From assembly GCA_902776975.1 (NCBI GenBank), contig CACYSI010000002.1, positions 66,873-101,384 on the forward strand: a stretch of 34,512 bases of DNA, written 5' to 3'. The DNA comes from an uncultured Ruminococcus sp. (GTDB lineage Bacteria; Bacillota; Clostridia; Oscillospirales; Acutalibacteraceae). This document shows, one piece after another, positions 31,434 to 34,512 of the stretch (its first letter is position 1; each line of letters opens with the position of its first letter). Position numbers and translations under genes: made by a program. The notes beneath the pieces were generated by a model. The model was given only the letters and a program-made list of their open reading frames with translations, was not told the DNA's origin and searched no databases.

Positions 31434-31461
31434 AGAAATCCCGCCGTAAGGCGGGATTTTT
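31434..31461. terminator. Bidirectional terminator of dinB and the ACT-domain gene
   Basis: AAATCCCGCC pairs with GGCGGGATTT around GTAA, followed by TTTC on the plus strand. It touches the stop codon of the convergent gene at 31461. Confidence 0.85.
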
Positions 31462-31826
31462 CAGCTTACGGTATAGCCGCTGTCGGACAGGGCGGTAACC
31501 GCTTTATCAAAGTTGAACTCTTTGACGAAGATGTAATCGGTGTTGTATGTAGATACAACGAAAATACCGATCTCAGCCTTGGCTAAAACAGCGGAAATGT
31601 CAGCCAAAATACCTATCAGCGAGAAGTCGAGCTCGCCCTGTATCCTCAGCCCCTTCCAGCCGATATCGGTGTGGGTGCTGCCTTGGGGCAGAGAGGAGCT
31701 CAAGCATACGACGGAGATCTCTTCGTCTGTCTTGCCGACAAAGCAGAACTCATCATTAGTTGGGATATGGGAGATATCTCCGACCTTGCATATAGAGAAG
31801 TCATAGGGCAGTTTTTCGATCGTCAT
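31461..31826 (-). CDS. ACT-domain protein (COG3603-like)
   Basis: Starting at MTIEKLPYDFSICKV (31826, preceded by AAAGGA) the product has 121 residues. It contains two ACT-like halves: KTDEEISVVCLSSSL, and LRIQGELDFSLIGILADISAVLAKAEIGIFVVSTYNTDYIFVKE split by a Gly-rich turn. These match the COG3603 group of small amino-acid-binding ACT proteins, whose ligands are mostly unknown. A longer frame to 31889 lacks a good ribosome binding site. It is convergent with dinB and probably monocistronic. A role as an amino-acid sensor is inferred from the family. Confidence 0.9.
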   Translation of the reverse strand: MTIEKLPYDFSICKVGDISHIPTNDEFCFVGKTDEEISVVCLSSSLPQGSTHTDIGWKGLRIQGELDFSLIGILADISAVLAKAEIGIFVVSTYNTDYIFVKEFNFDKAVTALSDSGYTVS

Positions 31827-31916
31827 TTTATCAGTCCTTTGCTTTACAGTAATATTCATTATTTTAGCATCGGTGATCGGGATAGTCAATGACAGAACAA
31901 ATCAATAGATAAAAAG

Positions 31917-31955
31917 CATAAAAAGATACAGCAGACAAAAGCCTGCTGTATCTCG
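31917..31955 (-). terminator. Intrinsic terminator of the DUF3793-flavodoxin operon
   Basis: AGATACAGCAG (31924-31934) pairs exactly with CTGCTGTATCT (31943-31953); on the minus strand TTTTTATG follows. It lies about 45 bp past the flavodoxin stop. Confidence 0.9.
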
Positions 31956-31996
31956 GGGAAAATGATAAGGTGAAAAAATGAAATCTGTCGGTTTGG

Positions 31997-32410
31997 TTAT
32001 GCCTGCGCGAGCTTTTGACCGAGCGCCCTGCAGGCTTCGAGCGCTTCGTCGTCGGGGGTCTCGTTGCAGATGACAGGCTCGGCGACAAGTACCGCGCCTA
32101 AGCTCTCGCACTGCTCCTGCCAGGTGCGCATCCACTCGCCGTCGCCCCAGCCGTATGAGCCGAAGAGAGCTATCTTCTTGCCGGAGAGCTTAGGCGAGCA
32201 GGCGGTGAACATAGGCTCAAACTCGTCTTCTTCAAGCTGCTCGGCTCCCATAGACGGACATCCGAACGCTACGGCGTCGAATTCGTCGAGCTTAGAAGCG
32301 TCGAAATCCGCGCAGGGGATGAGCTCTGCTCCCGCGCTCTCGGCTACTGCCTGAGCCATCTGCTCGGTGTTGCCTGTGCCGCTCCAATATACTACTGCTG
32401 TTTTACTCAT
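31997..32410 (-). CDS. Flavodoxin
   Basis: A short-chain flavodoxin of 137 residues, an FMN electron carrier that can replace ferredoxin under iron limitation. The phosphate-binding loop is WSGTGNTEQMA (residues 9-19), with the 60s-loop region FGCPSMGAEQLEEDEFEPMF and the 90s-loop region FGSYGWGDGEWMRTW carrying the flavin-stacking aromatic residues. The gene follows the DUF3793 gene by 22 bp on the same strand and shares its promoter, which carries paired DtxR-like operators, so iron-dependent expression is likely. AAGGAAGATAT lies upstream of the ATG. The call is secure. Confidence 0.95.
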   Translation of the reverse strand: MSKTAVVYWSGTGNTEQMAQAVAESAGAELIPCADFDASKLDEFDAVAFGCPSMGAEQLEEDEFEPMFTACSPKLSGKKIALFGSYGWGDGEWMRTWQEQCESLGAVLVAEPVICNETPDDEALEACRALGQKLAQA

Positions 32411-32432
32411 GATATCTTCCTTTCGGGTTATA

Positions 32433-32984
32433 TTAACGGGCTACGGTCAGCTTGCTCAGAGGCTTGCCCTGCGCCCATTGTTGATGATATATACGCGCGC
32501 ACTTTTTGTAGCGGGCAAAGGTCTCGCGCGCTTTGTCGGCGTCGCCGTATACCTTCCAGCATCCGGCGCACTTGGCGCCCTGCGCCTTGTTCTCGATGAA
32601 GCCCCGGACATCCTCGCAGGGGTAGCCGAGGAATAGTCCGATCTCGTGGGGAAAATCCGCGCACTCGCCGAGTCTCTCGATGAGTCTGACGATACAGCGG
32701 TCACAGCTGTCGGTACAGTAGCCGCGCTGTGACAGCAGGCTGCATACCTCATCGCTCTGGAGAACGTTGTGCAGAAGCGACGGGCGATAAACATAAATGA
32801 GAGCCTTGCCGTCTTTTACGCGCAGCGGCAGCAGACGCACGCCCTTTGACTTGAGCGAAATGTTCCATCTGCGCAGGAAGGCGGGCACATCGCCGCGCTC
32901 TTTGTATGAGCAGGTGAACAGGTTGCCTGTCTTCAGACCCGCCAAGGTAGGCGAGCAGTGGAGTATGAGCAGCTCTTCAGACAT
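32433..32984 (-). CDS. DUF3793 family protein
   Basis: A 183-residue Cys-rich protein whose opening (LLILHCSPTLAGLKTGNLFTC) and later motifs (LIYVYRPSLL; FPHEIGLFLGYPCEDVRGFIEN; GCWKVYGD) match what I know of DUF3793. The family function is not established, but members are often found beside flavodoxin or ferrous-iron transport genes in Clostridia. Eight or more Cys residues, including CSLLSQRGYCTDSCDRC, could bind a metal or Fe-S cluster. The start at 32984 has GGGAGGAT directly upstream. It is the first gene of the operon and follows two iron-box-like operators. Confidence 0.9.
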   Translation of the reverse strand: MSEELLILHCSPTLAGLKTGNLFTCSYKERGDVPAFLRRWNISLKSKGVRLLPLRVKDGKALIYVYRPSLLHNVLQSDEVCSLLSQRGYCTDSCDRCIVRLIERLGECADFPHEIGLFLGYPCEDVRGFIENKAQGAKCAGCWKVYGDADKARETFARYKKCARIYHQQWAQGKPLSKLTVAR

Positions 32985-33002
32985 ATTTATCCTCCCGTAC
33001 TT

Positions 33003-33026
33003 ATTAGTTAGCGATAGCTAACTAAT
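33003..33026. promoter_or_regulatory. DtxR-like iron-box operator 1
   Basis: ATTAGTTAGC-GATA-GCTAACTAAT is a perfect 10-bp dyad with a 4-bp centre. It resembles the TTAGGTTAGC...CTAACCTAA type of DtxR/IdeR boxes. It lies in the leader just upstream of the ribosome binding site of the DUF3793 gene. Confidence 0.7.
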
Positions 33027-33039
33027 GTTGAAAAAATAT

Positions 33040-33073
33040 TTTCGTCATCAATATGATAAACGAAAATCATATT
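33040..33073 (-). promoter_or_regulatory. Overlapping alternative stems in the DUF3793 leader
   Basis: AATATGAT (33050-33057) pairs with ATCATATT (33066-33073), while ATTTTCG and CGAAAAT (about 33061-33067) can form a competing stem. The two share bases, so only one can form at a time. A regulatory role is speculative. Confidence 0.3.
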
Positions 33074-33080
33074 ATTATTC

Positions 33081-33104
33081 ATTAGTTAGCCGACGCTAAC
33101 TATT
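33081..33104. promoter_or_regulatory. DtxR-like iron-box operator 2
   Basis: ATTAGTTAGC-CGAC-GCTAACTATT is a near-perfect dyad. It overlaps the -10 box and start site of the operon promoter, an ideal position for repression. Confidence 0.75.
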
Positions 33105-33130
33105 ATAGTGTATCTCCCCCGATTTGTCAA
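33102..33130 (-). promoter_or_regulatory. Consensus promoter of the DUF3793-flavodoxin operon
   Basis: On the minus strand TTGACA (complement of 33125-33130) and TATAAT (complement of 33102-33107) are both perfect and spaced by 17 bp. Such a strong promoter implies tight repression through the overlapping operator. Confidence 0.9.
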
Positions 33131-33242
33131 GTTTTATTTTTTAGAATAAGTGTGACCCTGTTTTCGGTCATATTTTATCAGTCATACGGGCTGATCATAT
33201 CCTCATATTGCGTATGATTTGTTGTCTAATAACTATTATCTA

Positions 33243-33271
33243 TTGTCATGTTTCGATCGCTGTGATATAAT
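33243..33271 (+). promoter_or_regulatory. Promoter of the rightmost gene
   Basis: TTGTCA (33243-33248) and TATAAT (33266-33271) are spaced by 17 bp, about 55 bp upstream of the start codon at 33327. Confidence 0.7.
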
Positions 33272-33326
33272 AAATGATAAAGAAAAGATTTATCAAAGGC
33301 TTAGATCGTTTTTTAGGAGGATCAAT

Positions 33327-34385
33327 ATGATAAAAAGGATAATAGTCTTTATGCTCGCTTTTGTTATGACAGTCATCGCCGCGACTTCTGCTTTTGCCGC
33401 TTCAACCGGGGATGTCGGTGTCCCGAGTGATAACAACGGTCAGGGCTCAGCCGCGTATTCGGTCGTATCTGCTGTCGTGAACAGAGAATATGACTTCGTA
33501 GCTGATTTTCATGACAGCTTTTTATACGATGATGATTTTCGCACAGAAGGCATTTTTAAGCTGGATGACTATAACGGAGACGTCACTATCACGCTGAAAA
33601 ACAACTCCACAGGCGAGGAATTCGTTTATGAAAAGGAACCCGAGGCGGAGTGGAGCGTAAAAGCCTCTGTCGATCATCTTCTGTATGAGACCTCGCAGAT
33701 AGACGCTTCGGTGTATATCTATGATCTCGGCGGCGATTACGGGATAAAAGAGACCGACGTCCCTGTCAAGATCACCGTGGTATCTTCTTTTGAAAGCGCC
33801 TGCGCTCAAAAGTATCCGAGCTACGACGGCTCATATACGGCTATGTATGAGGGAGAGGATTTTACTGTCGATTATGACGCCTCATCATCCGATGGCAAGG
33901 CAAAGGTCACATTGCTTAAAAAGCCTTGGCTCTTCTCACTCAGTATTTATAATGTCGAGACCGGTCAGGCAGAGGACTATGATCCGGAGGATCACGAGTT
34001 TGAGTTTCCGACACAGGTCGAGGTCGAAGATTTTGATCCTTCGAGCGAATCTTTTTGGTTCTACGTTCCCGGAAAGCTGAAGATGGATGACGGTTATGTC
34101 TTCAATTTCACTATGTCGGTCAACGGCTTCCGCAATAAAGCGGCGACTGAAGACAGCACCGACGACCCCGCAGCTATAGCCGGCGAAGTTACAGAGCCTT
34201 CAAAGAATAACGCGGCTACTCCCGATTCTGCCGGAGCTTCATCACAAAACACCAACGCGGTCAAACAGAGCGCCGGAGCAGTACAGACCGGCGATCCTGT
34301 CGGGACGATAATCTTTACCGTTTCATTGATGATCGTCTCCGCATTCATAGCTTTTTATATCAAAAAACGTAAAAACGTTATGTAA
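33327..34385 (+). CDS. Secreted protein with C-terminal membrane anchor
   Basis: Starting at MIKRIIVFMLAFVM (33327, preceded by AGGAGG) the product has 352 residues; an open frame 108 bp upstream lacks a signal peptide and ribosome binding site and crosses the promoter. A signal peptide ends at about ATSAFA-A. The mature part is very acidic with beta-strand-rich stretches. A Thr/Asn/Gln-rich linker from about residue 285 leads to GAVQTGD, a hydrophobic helix (TIIFTVSLMIVSAFIAFY) and the basic tail IKKRKNVM. This layout is that of a surface protein tethered by a C-terminal helix. 'QTGD' sits where an LPxTG motif would be, but LPxTG itself is absent. No enzymatic domain is recognised. Confidence 0.85.
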   Translation: MIKRIIVFMLAFVMTVIAATSAFAASTGDVGVPSDNNGQGSAAYSVVSAVVNREYDFVADFHDSFLYDDDFRTEGIFKLDDYNGDVTITLKNNSTGEEFVYEKEPEAEWSVKASVDHLLYETSQIDASVYIYDLGGDYGIKETDVPVKITVVSSFESACAQKYPSYDGSYTAMYEGEDFTVDYDASSSDGKAKVTLLKKPWLFSLSIYNVETGQAEDYDPEDHEFEFPTQVEVEDFDPSSESFWFYVPGKLKMDDGYVFNFTMSVNGFRNKAATEDSTDDPAAIAGEVTEPSKNNAATPDSAGASSQNTNAVKQSAGAVQTGDPVGTIIFTVSLMIVSAFIAFYIKKRKNVM

Positions 34386-34414
34386 TGATTTTGAATTTTC
34401 GCTGTTACAGCATA

Positions 34415-34446
34415 ACAAGAAAGCGTGCGCACCAAGCGCGCGATTT
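34415..34446 (+). repeat. 32-bp repeat, copy 2
   Basis: Exact inverted copy of 16734-16765. Next to it lies a second palindromic block around GTGCGCACGC (34464-34473), so the repeat is part of a larger dyad. The tail of the window after 34474 shows only TAAATATTTTTTTATTT, which could end a transcript. Confidence 0.85.
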
Positions 34447-34512
34447 CGTCTACCCATCGCTCGTGCGCACGCAGTGCGCTACTGAGCGGGGACTATAAAT
34501 ATTTTTTTATTT

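Noticed and set aside
33219-33326. 36-codon N-terminal extension of the rightmost gene
   Set aside because: It overlaps the -35 and -10 boxes and lacks a ribosome binding site, whereas AGGAGG and a signal peptide fit the start at 33327.

Overview
The window looks like a chromosomal segment of a Gram-positive gut-type Firmicute, most likely a Ruminococcus-like member of the Clostridia. This is inferred from the CIRCE-controlled hrcA-grpE-dnaK-dnaJ cluster, strong AGGAGG ribosome binding sites, Firmicutes housekeeping proteins, DUF4358 and DUF3793 proteins, and many degenerate intergenic repeats. No rRNA, tRNA, CRISPR array, transposase or phage gene was seen.

Layout. Bases 1-2200 hold rpsT, two small membrane proteins, an acylphosphatase and a nitroreductase, all on the minus strand. 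A beta-helix-like lipoprotein (minus) and an LtrA-like membrane protein (plus) follow. From 5577 to 15052 lies the heat-shock locus: promoter plus perfect CIRCE, hrcA, a 274-bp MITE-like element, grpE, dnaK and dnaJ. After it come a CtpE-like P-type ATPase and prmA. Next are a four-helix membrane protein with an acidic tail and an Mrp/NBP35-type Fe-S carrier. Two lipoprotein genes (SGNH hydrolase, DUF4358) and class II fructose-bisphosphate aldolase are on the minus strand. A MIF-like tautomerase, ddl, murF and exonuclease III are on the plus strand. Two membrane-anchored XRE regulators converge at 24.5 kb. Then come tatD and metG (minus), a 55-codon gene and a structured AT-rich stretch (minus), dinB (plus), an ACT-domain protein, an iron-box-controlled DUF3793-flavodoxin operon (minus), and a secreted, membrane-anchored protein (plus) at the right end.

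The most interesting locus lies at 25.53-25.86 kb, between the second XRE regulator and tatD. A 23-residue hydrophobic peptide sits in a transcript whose 5' and 3' ends can pair. A consensus promoter on the opposite strand, followed by an intrinsic terminator, predicts a roughly 86-nt antisense RNA. This is the architecture of a type I toxin-antitoxin module. A perfect palindrome overlaps an upstream promoter.

Other unusual features are: a MITE with TA target duplication whose insertion rebuilt the hrcA stop codon; 7-nt periodic arrays that flank ddl, murF, xth, metG, dnaK and hrcA and often supply stop codons; several hairpin repeat families; paired DtxR-like operators around the DUF3793-flavodoxin promoter; and a structured, possibly raiA-like RNA region upstream of a short RaiA/HPF-like gene.
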